From the IMG/VR virus record IMGVR_UViG_3300032053_016284, positions 1 to 21,924 of that record: a stretch of 21,924 bases of DNA; one strand, given 5' to 3'. Both the position numbers and the translations under genes were made by a program. Source of the stretch: a virus. Position 1 is the stretch's first letter; each line of letters begins with the position of its first letter. Shown piece by piece: positions 1 through 7,334 of this stretch. The notes beneath the pieces are model-generated. The model did no database searches and had not been told where the DNA came from. It saw nothing but the letters and a program-made list of their open reading frames with translations.

Positions 1-752
1 AACCATGGTTCTGGCATTAGCTTAAATAAATCAACATTTATTAAAGCTGCCCCTAATCCAGCGGCGTTAACCGGAATCAAGGAATAATCATCTTTTTTAG
101 AATCTGCTATAACATTATGATATAAAAATGTCTTATCTTCACCAACGGTCGTAACCACGCTTTCTAGCAATGGATTACGTTTGTAATAATTCGCTGCAAC
201 AAACATTTCATTAGCAGCAATTAATCTTTCAATAGCATTCAAAGGTAATAGAATATCATCATCAATGAATAAAATATGGGTACAATTAGTTTCTATTGCT
301 TTCTTTGTAAGATATTCTCTTGATTCGGCATAACCCTTGCCATACACTGTTTCTACTTCTACGCGAAATGCTTGCGGAGCGATAAAACCACCTAAATTAG
401 GAGCGATGTGCAATGGGTGGCGGCGTCGTTGAGCAACACCCACCATAACTTTCTTCTGCTTATAATAAAGAGATTTTACTGTAAATAAACTTTGATGTAA
501 ATTGGTTTTTTCAAGTTCTATTCTTAATTTTTGAGATCGACCAATATCTTTTTCTTTCTTTAAAAGTTCATCTCTTTTATCAAGAAATTCTTCACATTTA
601 ATAACAAATGGTTTTAATTGCTCTGTGCCAGATTGGCCATCATTTCGCTTAAGAATCAACTCACACCAAGCAAGATCTGCCGTGGTAAAGGTATCAGTAG
701 CGCTAATACTATTAAGCATTTCAAATATAATTTCATCTTTAGTTAAAGTCAT
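1..752 (-). CDS. GT-A type glycosyltransferase-like protein (3' end cut by window)
   Basis: The reading frame starts at the ATG at 752 and stays open to the left edge of the window, so about 250 residues are visible and the C-terminus is missing. The first ~115 residues are helical and charged. They are followed by a segment opening VMVGVAQRRRHP and then the motif HILFIDDDILLP, which has the Asp-rich DxD-like signature of GT-A (family 2-like) nucleotide-sugar transferases, preceded by a hydrophobic beta strand as in that fold. The acceptor is unknown. It follows the next glycosyltransferase gene with a 1-nt gap, so the two are probably co-translated. Their joint role could be modifying phage DNA, a virion protein or a host glycan, and the sequence does not decide between these. 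Confidence 0.7.
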   Translation of the reverse strand, partial: MTLTKDEIIFEMLNSISATDTFTTADLAWCELILKRNDGQSGTEQLKPFVIKCEEFLDKRDELLKKEKDIGRSQKLRIELEKTNLHQSLFTVKSLYYKQKKVMVGVAQRRRHPLHIAPNLGGFIAPQAFRVEVETVYGKGYAESREYLTKKAIETNCTHILFIDDDILLPLNAIERLIAANEMFVAANYYKRNPLLESVVTTVGEDKTFLYHNVIADSKKDDYSLIPVNAAGLGAALINVDLFKLMPEPW

Positions 753-753
753 A

Positions 754-1740
754 TTAAATTTTCAATTCCTTGATCCAACGGGGTAATATACTTGTAACGC
801 GATAGTCTTTTGGCTTTTTTAAATTTGGTATGTTTTTAGCATTATCAAATACCATTTTTTGAAATTTTTCCAAATCATTAACAACCACCATGTCCCCATT
901 CGCTAAAGTTTCTTGTAAAGCTCCTGGATGTTGCAAAACAAGAATTTGAGGCAAAACCCCAAGAGTTTCTGCCAATACTGCAGTTATGCAAAATGTTTCG
1001 GGAAAACCATTAATGAAAAACATGCTTTGCGTTGTCTGTAATTCTTCAACTAATTTAGGGAATGATAAACAACCCAAAAGATTTATCTTATTTGCAACCA
1101 ATTTAGCCTCATCAACCTTATCGTATCCAGGATGACACACATTAAGTTCGGCTTTTTTAAGAAAATATGATTTTTTCATTTCTCGCCATAGTTCTATGGT
1201 GGAATCTAATCCTTTTAGAGCGGCCGAAGAATAAATATATTTATTGGAATTTTTTATTTTAGGTTCTACTTGATAAATCCAATCTGGTAACATATTATAT
1301 ATAAATGTAAAATTCCAATTGGACGGAAATAATGAGCGATGCCAGGCAGATACGCATACGCCCTTGCCTGGTCTTCCTGGCGCAAGCCAATTAGAAAGTT
1401 GATTTAATTGTTGTTCGTTTGGAATATCTGTAAGCCAATATCTCAAATTATCGAATTCAATGCGTCCAGTAGGGACTTGGGAAGTTCTCATCACTAGGAG
1501 CGTTTTACATTGTAATTTATTATTATTCAAATAATCAGCTGGCCAATAATCAACACCATATTCAGTGCAAGGGAATTTAAATCCATTTATCACTGCCACC
1601 TTATAACCCAATCCAGCCAAACCTTCGGCCAAAAGGACTGTTTCAAACTCAGAACCACCGAGACCGCCATGACGATAGGTTGTGCCAGTATAAGGCTGAC
1701 CCACATTATCAAAAATTATTAAATTATAATGATTTTTCAT
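754..1740 (-). CDS. GT4-like (GT-B fold) glycosyltransferase
   Basis: This 328-aa protein resembles retaining GT-B glycosyltransferases. Near the N-terminus it has the nucleotide-binding type loop HGGLGGSEFETVLLAEGLA, in which GGSE is typical of family 4-like enzymes. The C-terminal half has KYIYSSAALKGLD followed by the motif FPETFCITAVLAETLG, which matches the E-x7-E donor-binding motif of the family, and then a GDMVVVND strand. At 328 aa it is short for the family (usually 350-400), so the N-terminal Rossmann domain is reduced. It sits next to a GT-A-like gene. The ATG at 1740 lies in the 3' arm of a 9-bp hairpin and the AAAGG before it directly abuts the ATG, which is an unusually close spacing. 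Donor and acceptor are unknown. Confidence 0.75.
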   Translation of the reverse strand: MKNHYNLIIFDNVGQPYTGTTYRHGGLGGSEFETVLLAEGLAGLGYKVAVINGFKFPCTEYGVDYWPADYLNNNKLQCKTLLVMRTSQVPTGRIEFDNLRYWLTDIPNEQQLNQLSNWLAPGRPGKGVCVSAWHRSLFPSNWNFTFIYNMLPDWIYQVEPKIKNSNKYIYSSAALKGLDSTIELWREMKKSYFLKKAELNVCHPGYDKVDEAKLVANKINLLGCLSFPKLVEELQTTQSMFFINGFPETFCITAVLAETLGVLPQILVLQHPGALQETLANGDMVVVNDLEKFQKMVFDNAKNIPNLKKPKDYRVTSILPRWIKELKI

Positions 1741-1760
1741 CCTTTATTAAGTAAAGGATG
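1738..1760 (-). promoter_or_regulatory. Perfect 9-bp inverted repeat covering a start codon
   Basis: CATCCTTTA (1738-1746) and TAAAGGATG (1752-1760) form a perfect stem around a 5-nt loop. On the minus strand the 3' arm contains the AAAGG and the ATG of the glycosyltransferase gene, so an RNA hairpin here would hide both. No U-run follows on either strand, so it is not an intrinsic terminator. A TTGACA lies upstream on the minus strand (1776-1771), but the hexamer 17 nt on (TACTTA) is a poor -10, so a promoter is only weakly suggested. Confidence 0.45.
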
Positions 1761-1818
1761 AAAATATAAATGTCAAATCCAATTTATCGTTTTTGCTAAA
1801 TCTGGCAGTTAGCAGCAA

Positions 1819-2640
1819 CTAACTTTGTAGCCATTCTGTTTCTCCTAAATTTTCCTTTAATTTACGCAAAGCGGTTTTTTGTATTTGTTCAATTCTTTGG
1901 CGAGTGACATTATATGTTTTGCCTATTTCATCAAATGTTTTTTCCTGCATATAATATTGCATCAGAACATCTTGTTCTTGAGGCTTAAGATTTTTTAATT
2001 CATTATTAATTTTATTTAATTTATTTACATTCTCTTCTCTATCAATAAAACCTTCTTCAAAAGAAGTAATGCTGATGTTTTCTGATGTTTTTTGCAATGA
2101 AACCTTATCCATATAATAATCTTTAATATCAGGTCTATCTTCGCCCTGTCTTTTTAGAGTTGTATTAAGAGAAGTTTCTGGATTATTTTTGATAACTTTA
2201 ATGGTTTGTATTTGCTCTAAAGATAAATTAAACTTTTTACTTAATTCTTCATTGGTTAAAGTTGAAAATTTATTTATCTTCCAAAAACCTTTCATGAAGG
2301 CGGGCGATGCTGGCACTTTGACCGAAGTTAAATTATCGAATACGTAATTATAAATTTGTGCTTTGATCCAAAATCCGCAATAATGAACAAATCTGCAATC
2401 ATTACTTAAATTAAATTTATCTATTGCGATACTTAATCCTAAAAATCCCTCTTGAACAACATCATCATATTGATGTTTCTTATGACACATTTTCTTAGAA
2501 TAATAATACACAAGTGCCGAATAATTCTCTAATATTTCATTTTTTAATTTATCAGTCTTATTAGCTTGATATCTCTCGAATAACGCTATCTCTTCTTCCC
2601 GTGTTAAGAATTTTTTATTATTTTTCTTATATTTTAACAT
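1819..2640 (-). CDS. RNA polymerase sigma factor, sigma-70 family
   Basis: This 273-aa protein would direct the bacterial core RNA polymerase to phage promoters. Region 2 is clear at about residues 38-105, with YDDVVQEGFLGLSIAIDKF followed by FVHYCGFWIKAQI, the core-binding and -10-recognition helices. A linker/region 3 segment follows (VKVPASPAF and LTNEELSKKFNLSLEQI). Region 4 is at about 205-265, with LKPQEQDVLMQYY, TFDEIGKTYNVTRQRIEQI and a basic terminal helix, the -35-binding helix-turn-helix. Region 1.1 is absent. The start has a good Shine-Dalgarno (GGGA) just upstream, and the gene overlaps the end of the receiver-like gene by 14 nt. Being phage-encoded it probably serves middle or late promoters, but no matching promoter set could be defined within this window. 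Confidence 0.9.
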   Translation of the reverse strand: MLKYKKNNKKFLTREEEIALFERYQANKTDKLKNEILENYSALVYYYSKKMCHKKHQYDDVVQEGFLGLSIAIDKFNLSNDCRFVHYCGFWIKAQIYNYVFDNLTSVKVPASPAFMKGFWKINKFSTLTNEELSKKFNLSLEQIQTIKVIKNNPETSLNTTLKRQGEDRPDIKDYYMDKVSLQKTSENISITSFEEGFIDREENVNKLNKINNELKNLKPQEQDVLMQYYMQEKTFDEIGKTYNVTRQRIEQIQKTALRKLKENLGETEWLQS

Positions 2641-3055
2641 TTTCTTTTCCCTTTGTGATTAAATCAATCGCTAATAAATATTCATTAGGCTCAACTCTGA
2701 AAGGAACCATAAAAGTCTGCATAAGTTGAGTCTTATTAAAAATATGATGCAAAGCCCACGAGCCATTTACATTTACACTATGTATAATGGCCATTTTTGG
2801 AGCTTTATCTAATGGACAATTTTCCATGAATGCCTGAGCCAAACCTTGAGTATTTAACCAAGTTTTCTTATCTTCATCATATGAATCATGATCAAGGTGT
2901 AAAATATCAAAGTAATGAATACCTTCAACATGAGACTTGAGATGAATTATAGCCTCATCTAACGTTTGAGCATATACAAGTTCTGTGCCAATTGCAACTC
3001 TATTTTTAAAAATATCAAATCTAATCTTCTCATCATCTATGAATAGTATTTTCAT
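2627..3055 (-). CDS. Cyclic-phosphate-processing receiver-like (cREC) protein
   Basis: This 142-aa single-domain protein begins MKILFIDDEKIRFDIFKN, a receiver-like beta strand with an Asp pair. It continues to the strand FDILHLDHDSYDED, where the LDHD motif stands in the place of the receiver phospho-acceptor, and then AIIHSVNVNGSWAL. The combination DDE, LDHD and HSxN is what I recall for the cyclic-phosphate-processing receiver family, whose members are thought from comparative genomics to act on cyclic phosphate ends in RNA repair. No phosphorelay kinase is nearby, so it is unlikely to be a signalling receiver. Its ATG overlaps the stop of the polymerase C-part gene (ATGA), and it overlaps the sigma gene downstream. 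The family call is from motif memory, not a search. Confidence 0.6.
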   Translation of the reverse strand: MKILFIDDEKIRFDIFKNRVAIGTELVYAQTLDEAIIHLKSHVEGIHYFDILHLDHDSYDEDKKTWLNTQGLAQAFMENCPLDKAPKMAIIHSVNVNGSWALHHIFNKTQLMQTFMVPFRVEPNEYLLAIDLITKGKENVKI

Positions 3056-4128
3056 ATTATTTTTTCCTTAACCTCTTCGACACCCATTATAGAAAATTTC
3101 CAATTGGAATCATTTTGTATTTTTAAATTAAATAAATAACATGTTTTTTCTTTAATATATTTAGACAGGATAGGTTCCGTATCTGCTTTACGTGGCCAGC
3201 AAACTATTTTTTGCTGATATCCGTCAAAATCAAGAATTAATTCCAAAGCACTTTTATTCATACTATATTTTTCACTAAAATAAGAAAAATTTCTAACCGC
3301 TATAACATAACCATAAGAGACACATTCAACAGATTCTTCTAGAGTCTCATAATTATCTAAAGTTTGATGTAAAGTTTTACCATCAAACAAAGGTATTCTG
3401 CCCCTAAGATAGCGCTGATTATCTCGTATTACGAAAGGTTGATTAATTCCTTGAGTATTTAAAATAGCGTCTGTTAAACTAATAATTGAAACTGGAAGAA
3501 CTTGTTTATTTAATAAAAATTCTTTATATGGATTTAAATCTTTCAACTCTTCTGGAAGTTCTTCTTGTTTTTTGCCTTCTTTTAAAGACTTCCAGACAAG
3601 ATAATCTGTAACTTTATCTTTTAAAGACATTTTTTCTTCAAATAAAACATTCATAGCCCCAGATTTCAAAAGATTAATAATCACTTTCTTATTGGTTTTT
3701 CTACCATCAATTCGATTGACAAAATCTTCTAATGAAGCAAAAGGAGCTTTGGCAGATATATCCCTCAACGCTTCTGGGCCTACTCCATTTATTAAATTTA
3801 TAGGAGGAATAATGCGACCATTATGCAGTTCGTATTTTTCTTTAGATGTATTGATATTCGGCTCTTCTATTAAATGGCATATCTCTGACCAGAATTTTTC
3901 TGTCACTTCATCTGGTGTAGAGTTAGAGAGGACACTGGTCCACCATTCTAATGGATAATGATGCTTTAGATATGCCGTAGCATAAGATATTAAACCATAT
4001 CCTACGCTATGCGAACAATTATGTGCCGCTGCGCCATTTTCTAATAAAAAATTATGCTCGGACGGCATTTCTATATCATAGACTTTAGATTTATACTTTT
4101 TTATCGATTTTATTTTTAACCGTTTCAT
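3052..4128 (-). CDS. dnaE: DNA polymerase III alpha, C-terminal part, with N-terminal split-intein C-half
   Basis: The product starts with a ~37-aa C-intein (KVYDIEMPSEHNFLLENG...AAAHN) and continues directly into C-extein CSHSVGYGLISYATAYLKHHYP. This matches the DnaE segment usually written FNKSHSAAY...YLKAHYP, here with Lys replaced by the +1 Cys. The remaining ~300 residues carry helix-hairpin-helix-like sequence (INLINGVGPEALRDI), the tail of the polymerase core and an OB-fold-like C-terminus. After trans-splicing it would be joined to the product encoded at 4343-6130. I chose the ATG at 4128 because the C-intein then has the length of known DnaE C-inteins. An upstream ATG at 4167 would add 13 residues and overlaps the homing-endonuclease remnant. 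The C-extein is about 321 aa. The stop overlaps the next gene by ATGA. Confidence 0.88.
   Translation of the reverse strand: MKRLKIKSIKKYKSKVYDIEMPSEHNFLLENGAAAHNCSHSVGYGLISYATAYLKHHYPLEWWTSVLSNSTPDEVTEKFWSEICHLIEEPNINTSKEKYELHNGRIIPPINLINGVGPEALRDISAKAPFASLEDFVNRIDGRKTNKKVIINLLKSGAMNVLFEEKMSLKDKVTDYLVWKSLKEGKKQEELPEELKDLNPYKEFLLNKQVLPVSIISLTDAILNTQGINQPFVIRDNQRYLRGRIPLFDGKTLHQTLDNYETLEESVECVSYGYVIAVRNFSYFSEKYSMNKSALELILDFDGYQQKIVCWPRKADTEPILSKYIKEKTCYLFNLKIQNDSNWKFSIMGVEEVKEKII
4018..4128 (-). other. Split intein, C-terminal half (Int-C)
   Basis: This segment is 37 residues from Met to the terminal His-Asn. Block F is KVYDIEMPSEHNFLL and block G is NGAAAHN, followed by Cys as +1 nucleophile at 4017-4015. 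It closely resembles the C-halves of naturally split DnaE inteins in length and block spacing. It should associate with the N-half encoded at 4346-4639. Residue +2 of the C-extein is Ser rather than the Phe of cyanobacterial DnaE. Confidence 0.9.
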
Positions 4129-4356
4129 AAGAAACACTTTTTTCCCCAAAAATTTTTTCAATTTCATCTTGCCACATTAAATATTCATCATCCCAAAATA
4201 CATAATAATTATATTTTAATTTTAAAGCATTTAAAATGTAATCTTTTTTTATTATTTTCCAAAATACATTTTTTTACTTTTAATATATTGTTTGAATATA
4301 TTTGTATACGTATTTAAACCGCATTCACACAATATAGAGACTTTATTCTTCTTCAT
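4091..4356 (-). pseudogene. Decayed homing endonuclease (Vsr-like?) between split-intein halves
   Basis: Two open stretches in different frames fill the gap between the intein halves. The first starts at an ATG (4356) overlapping the N-intein end and encodes 34 residues with a Cys-x-Cys motif (SILCECGLNTYTNIF), ending in TAA at 4254-4252. The second is open from about 4273 to a stop at 4091. It reads KKDYILNALKLKYNYYVFW and then DDEYLMWQDEIEKIFGE, which resembles the C-terminal 'long x(V) x FW-acidic' segment of Vsr-like endonucleases. No catalytic middle is present. I read this as the head and tail of an endonuclease gene that lost its core by deletion. The arrangement mirrors 'fractured genes', in which a free-standing Vsr-like endonuclease lies between split-intein halves. 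The family assignment is tentative. Confidence 0.5.
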
Positions 4357-6130
4357 AGGTATCGATATAAGAATAAATTTCGCATATTGTTTTCAAATCA
4401 ATCCATTCATTATTTACAAAAAATTTGTGATCCGGTGTCGCTTTTATTATTGAACCATCTTCTAATTCAATTTCATATATTTCTTTATTTCCAATAAATT
4501 TACCAAATTTTGGTTTTTCGTACTTAATTTTATTTTCTTTATCAAGATAAGCCACTTCATAATTATCTACGTCGTTACAAATATTTTTTATTGAAAAGCT
4601 GCCACTTTTTGTTTTTATTAATTGAGTTTCTTCAATACAATTAAATGAATATCTAGCAAAAGCCAAAAGAGTATCATAAAGCTTATCAGCTTGTTCTTGC
4701 GTCCAGCCTCTTTCTATAAGCATTGGTAGGCGTTTCTTGATTTCTTCGAAAGCGGCTGGATTTTTATCAGAAATAGCCCCGCGAATTGTATCTGACTCTT
4801 CTTCTGAGTATCCCAACAAATCTTGAATGATTCGAGTAACTGATTCTTGATATACAATAACACCGTAAGTGTCTTTTAAAGCATCTTTTAAATCATCATG
4901 GATATATTCAACATCCAAATTACCATGCATTCTTTCGATATAAGCATCGGCAGCAACAATTTGTTTACCTCCAGATGTGGTAATAATCGCATCTAAAGCA
5001 CCAGGCCTGTTAAGCGCTACACCTGCAAAGATATCTTTTTTTGTTTTTGGTTTAAGTTTTTTAGCGAAACTAGCGCCACCGGAAGTTTCAAACTGAAACA
5101 ATGTATTACATCGTCCGTCTAGATATTCTATATAAACTTCAGGATCTTCGGGAAGGTTCCAAGGATCTAAGATAATACCTCTAGTTTTTATTTTATCAAG
5201 AGTATCACCTATAAAATTCAAACATGTCAAACCAAGATTATCAAATTTAATTAGACCTAATTTTTGAATTACTTTTTTATCATAAGCTATTACATTGAAT
5301 CCATCAACCTTCATTACCGGAACAATTTCATACAAAGGCACATCAGATATGACAATGCCGGCTGCATGTGTACCAATAGACCTAGGAATAGAAAGGATAC
5401 TTTTGGCTGTTTCAAGTACGCTTGGGTACTGTCCAACCCATTCTCTAAATCCAGGATTTGTTTCTAGCAATCCTGGCTTGTATTCCTCATCCTTAGTACA
5501 CCCTTCTAACCACTCTAAATCGGTATCACCAACAGGGCAATTGCCCAAGGTCTTTCGTATATTATTAAATTGTTTAGTAATAATGTCCAAATGAATTCGC
5601 AAACTAATAGATTCGTCTTTTTTATCTTGATCTTTTAATTGTTTAATTTTAAATTCATTTGGCTGTACAATATTAATGCGCCATGCATCCATTAATGAAT
5701 TTTTTAATTTCTGCATGCTAAACGTAGCAACGAAAGCTATTTTGTTACCATATTTATCAAATAATATCTTATTTAACTTATCTCTTTTGTTTTCACCTTT
5801 TTTACCACCAGCGAAGTCAACGTCAATATCAGGTACGCTCTTCTTTAGACGCGATTTACTAATCATGCGCTTCAAGGGTAGATTGTATTTGATGGGGTTT
5901 GTATCAGTAATACCAAATAAATAAGAAACCAAAGAACCACCGGAACTACCCCGACAAGGTCCCTTTGGTATATTTTCTTGTTTGGCCGTATCGCAAATTT
6001 CCTTAAGAGTGAGAAAATACGGCATATAATCGGCGGACGAATTATCCGTGATAATATCTAATTCTTCAATCAGCTTCTCCCTATAATTTTCAGGCAAACG
6101 TTTTAAGATTTCTTCCAATTTCTCTAGCAT
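4343..6130 (-). CDS. dnaE: DNA polymerase III alpha, polymerase core N-part with C-terminal N-intein
   Basis: This 595-aa product has about 497 residues of polymerase and a 98-residue N-intein. It begins inside DnaE, after the PHP domain. Recognisable are PYFLTLKEICDTAKQ, GPCRGSSGGSLVSYLFGITDTNP, the catalytic pair in VPDIDVDF, SIGTHAAGIVIS and the third catalytic Asp in LIKFDNLGLTCLN, followed by the fingers-like GVALNRPGALD. The extein ends FARYSFN and the intein begins CIEETQ at residue 498. It would form the replicative polymerase with the separately encoded PHP protein and, after splicing, with the C-part encoded downstream. The predicted spliced core is 818 aa, and adding the 341-aa PHP gene gives 1159 aa, the usual length of an undivided DnaE. 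The ATG at 6130 lies 3 nt after a small ORF. Confidence 0.92.
   Translation of the reverse strand: MLEKLEEILKRLPENYREKLIEELDIITDNSSADYMPYFLTLKEICDTAKQENIPKGPCRGSSGGSLVSYLFGITDTNPIKYNLPLKRMISKSRLKKSVPDIDVDFAGGKKGENKRDKLNKILFDKYGNKIAFVATFSMQKLKNSLMDAWRINIVQPNEFKIKQLKDQDKKDESISLRIHLDIITKQFNNIRKTLGNCPVGDTDLEWLEGCTKDEEYKPGLLETNPGFREWVGQYPSVLETAKSILSIPRSIGTHAAGIVISDVPLYEIVPVMKVDGFNVIAYDKKVIQKLGLIKFDNLGLTCLNFIGDTLDKIKTRGIILDPWNLPEDPEVYIEYLDGRCNTLFQFETSGGASFAKKLKPKTKKDIFAGVALNRPGALDAIITTSGGKQIVAADAYIERMHGNLDVEYIHDDLKDALKDTYGVIVYQESVTRIIQDLLGYSEEESDTIRGAISDKNPAAFEEIKKRLPMLIERGWTQEQADKLYDTLLAFARYSFNCIEETQLIKTKSGSFSIKNICNDVDNYEVAYLDKENKIKYEKPKFGKFIGNKEIYEIELEDGSIIKATPDHKFFVNNEWIDLKTICEIYSYIDTYEEE
4346..4639 (-). 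other. Split intein, N-terminal half (Int-N)
   Basis: This segment is 98 residues from Cys (codon 4639-4637) to the stop codon. Block A is CIEETQLIKTKSG and block B is IIKATPDHKFFV with the conserved T-x-x-H. It contains the ELEDGSIIKATPDHKF pattern typical of DnaE-type split N-inteins, which are about 100 residues long. The frame ends YIDTYEEE. No endonuclease domain is fused. Confidence 0.92.
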
Positions 6131-6133
6131 TAT

Positions 6134-6316
6134 TTATTTCTCATTTAATATATTTGCTAAAAAATGAAAAGCATTGGGTTCATCAAAAGGACAGCTGCAT
6201 TCAAGCATTTTGTTAAGAAATAACGATAATTCATCTTTTGTTTTGGGAAAATTTTCATTATTAAAATCATGACACCATATGCAATGGCAATAGTATTCTG
6301 TTAAATCTTCATTCAT
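6134..6316 (-). CDS. Small Cys-rich protein inside the split polymerase locus (unknown)
   Basis: This 60-aa ORF overlaps the end of the PHP gene by 8 nt and ends 3 nt before the polymerase core ATG, so it sits exactly at the fission point of DnaE. It has a Cys/His cluster (YYCHCIWCHDF) and a second one (LECSCPFDEP), a possible small zinc site. I do not recognise a family. It could be a subunit that bridges the two polymerase pieces or an unrelated insertion. The tight spacing supports it being translated. Confidence 0.6.
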   Translation of the reverse strand: MNEDLTEYYCHCIWCHDFNNENFPKTKDELSLFLNKMLECSCPFDEPNAFHFLANILNEK

Positions 6317-7334
6317 GACAATCGCATATCTCCTTCATCCTGGACTCTAGCACATTTTTAGAGAAAAGCTGTAAGGATTCCTCTTGGTTCTTGGTTTTAA
6401 AAGCAAGATGAATTGTTTTTTCTACCTTTGAATAATCTATCTTATCAGTAAAGTGTTTTGCATTTTCTACCATGGAATTAAACATTTTTTCATCAAAACC
6501 TGGCAAATACGTCAAATGGCTATACATTTCGTCTGGTTCTAATAAATGATGACTACGGAGAAAATGCCAACCTTTTTCTCCGTTTTGGAGAATGGCCGAT
6601 TGTATTGGATGTTTATCTTTGGTCGTGAAATGTGCATCTGATGTTATGACTGGCTTTAATCCGCGTTTTATAACGGCATGATCCCATAGCCATTGATGAT
6701 ATCCTTTTTGAAGATCTCCATCCGGACACCACGGCTTGCATTCATTCGGAACAAATGTGCCTTTTTTATGATCGTAGTCATGGGTTACTTGATGAGGTAC
6801 AAATTCAGCAAAGACATTATCTTTGCCAAAAATATCTATTAACCAATCAAGATGTCTTTCGGCTAAATCCATTCTATCTTCTAATAGACATTTGCCAACG
6901 ACTCCAGAGACACATCCTGTCCCAACAAAAATACCTTTATTACGCTCTCTTAATAGGTCCCACGTAACATGGTTTTTCTTTTTGCCCCATTTGGTTGTAA
7001 TAACATCCCAAGATTTATAAAAAAGATATAGAAGATTTTTCTTACCTTCATCATTATAAGCAAGAGCTGTTAAATGACCATTGGCTTTAGGAAAATCAGC
7101 ACTTAAATCAACGTAAAATTCACATCCAGCTATATATTGAGCATTGTATTTTTCACAAGCTTGCTCTAGATGATACAAAGCGCTCATTTGTCCGTGATCA
7201 CTCAAGGCTATATATTTAGTATTTTGTTCCTCTACACAATATTTTACCATTTCTTCAGGAGAAGAAACGCTGTCAATGAGACTGAAGGTTGAATGCATAT
7301 GAAATTGGGCATGCATATATTTAAGATTATTCAT
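6309..7334 (-). CDS. dnaE: PHP domain of DNA polymerase III alpha as a separate gene
   Basis: This 341-aa protein matches the N-terminal third of DnaE. It begins with the metal-binding strand YMHAQFHMHSTFSLIDSV (the HxH motif and the following SLxD), then YIALSDHGQMSALYHLEQA, YIAGCEFYVDL and late VITSDAHFTTKDKHPIQSA, the last metal-binding strand and the following linker. The metal ligands of an active PHP domain (HxH, DHG, GCE, H, SDAH) look intact, so it may keep 3'-5' exonuclease activity. The gene stops where the polymerase core begins in the intact enzyme, and the core is encoded just downstream. Its ATG overlaps the stop of the HNH endonuclease gene (ATGA). No intein sequence lies at this break, so this part would join the holoenzyme non-covalently. 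Confidence 0.9.
   Translation of the reverse strand: MNNLKYMHAQFHMHSTFSLIDSVSSPEEMVKYCVEEQNTKYIALSDHGQMSALYHLEQACEKYNAQYIAGCEFYVDLSADFPKANGHLTALAYNDEGKKNLLYLFYKSWDVITTKWGKKKNHVTWDLLRERNKGIFVGTGCVSGVVGKCLLEDRMDLAERHLDWLIDIFGKDNVFAEFVPHQVTHDYDHKKGTFVPNECKPWCPDGDLQKGYHQWLWDHAVIKRGLKPVITSDAHFTTKDKHPIQSAILQNGEKGWHFLRSHHLLEPDEMYSHLTYLPGFDEKMFNSMVENAKHFTDKIDYSKVEKTIHLAFKTKNQEESLQLFSKNVLESRMKEICDCHE

Noticed and set aside
1808-1823. A GTTAG/CTAAC inverted repeat at the sigma gene end
   Set aside because: The stem is only 5 bp and no T-run follows on the minus strand, so it is not supported as a terminator.
3692-3958. An 88-aa plus-strand frame inside the polymerase C-part
   Set aside because: It is a shadow of the conserved DnaE coding sequence on the other strand.
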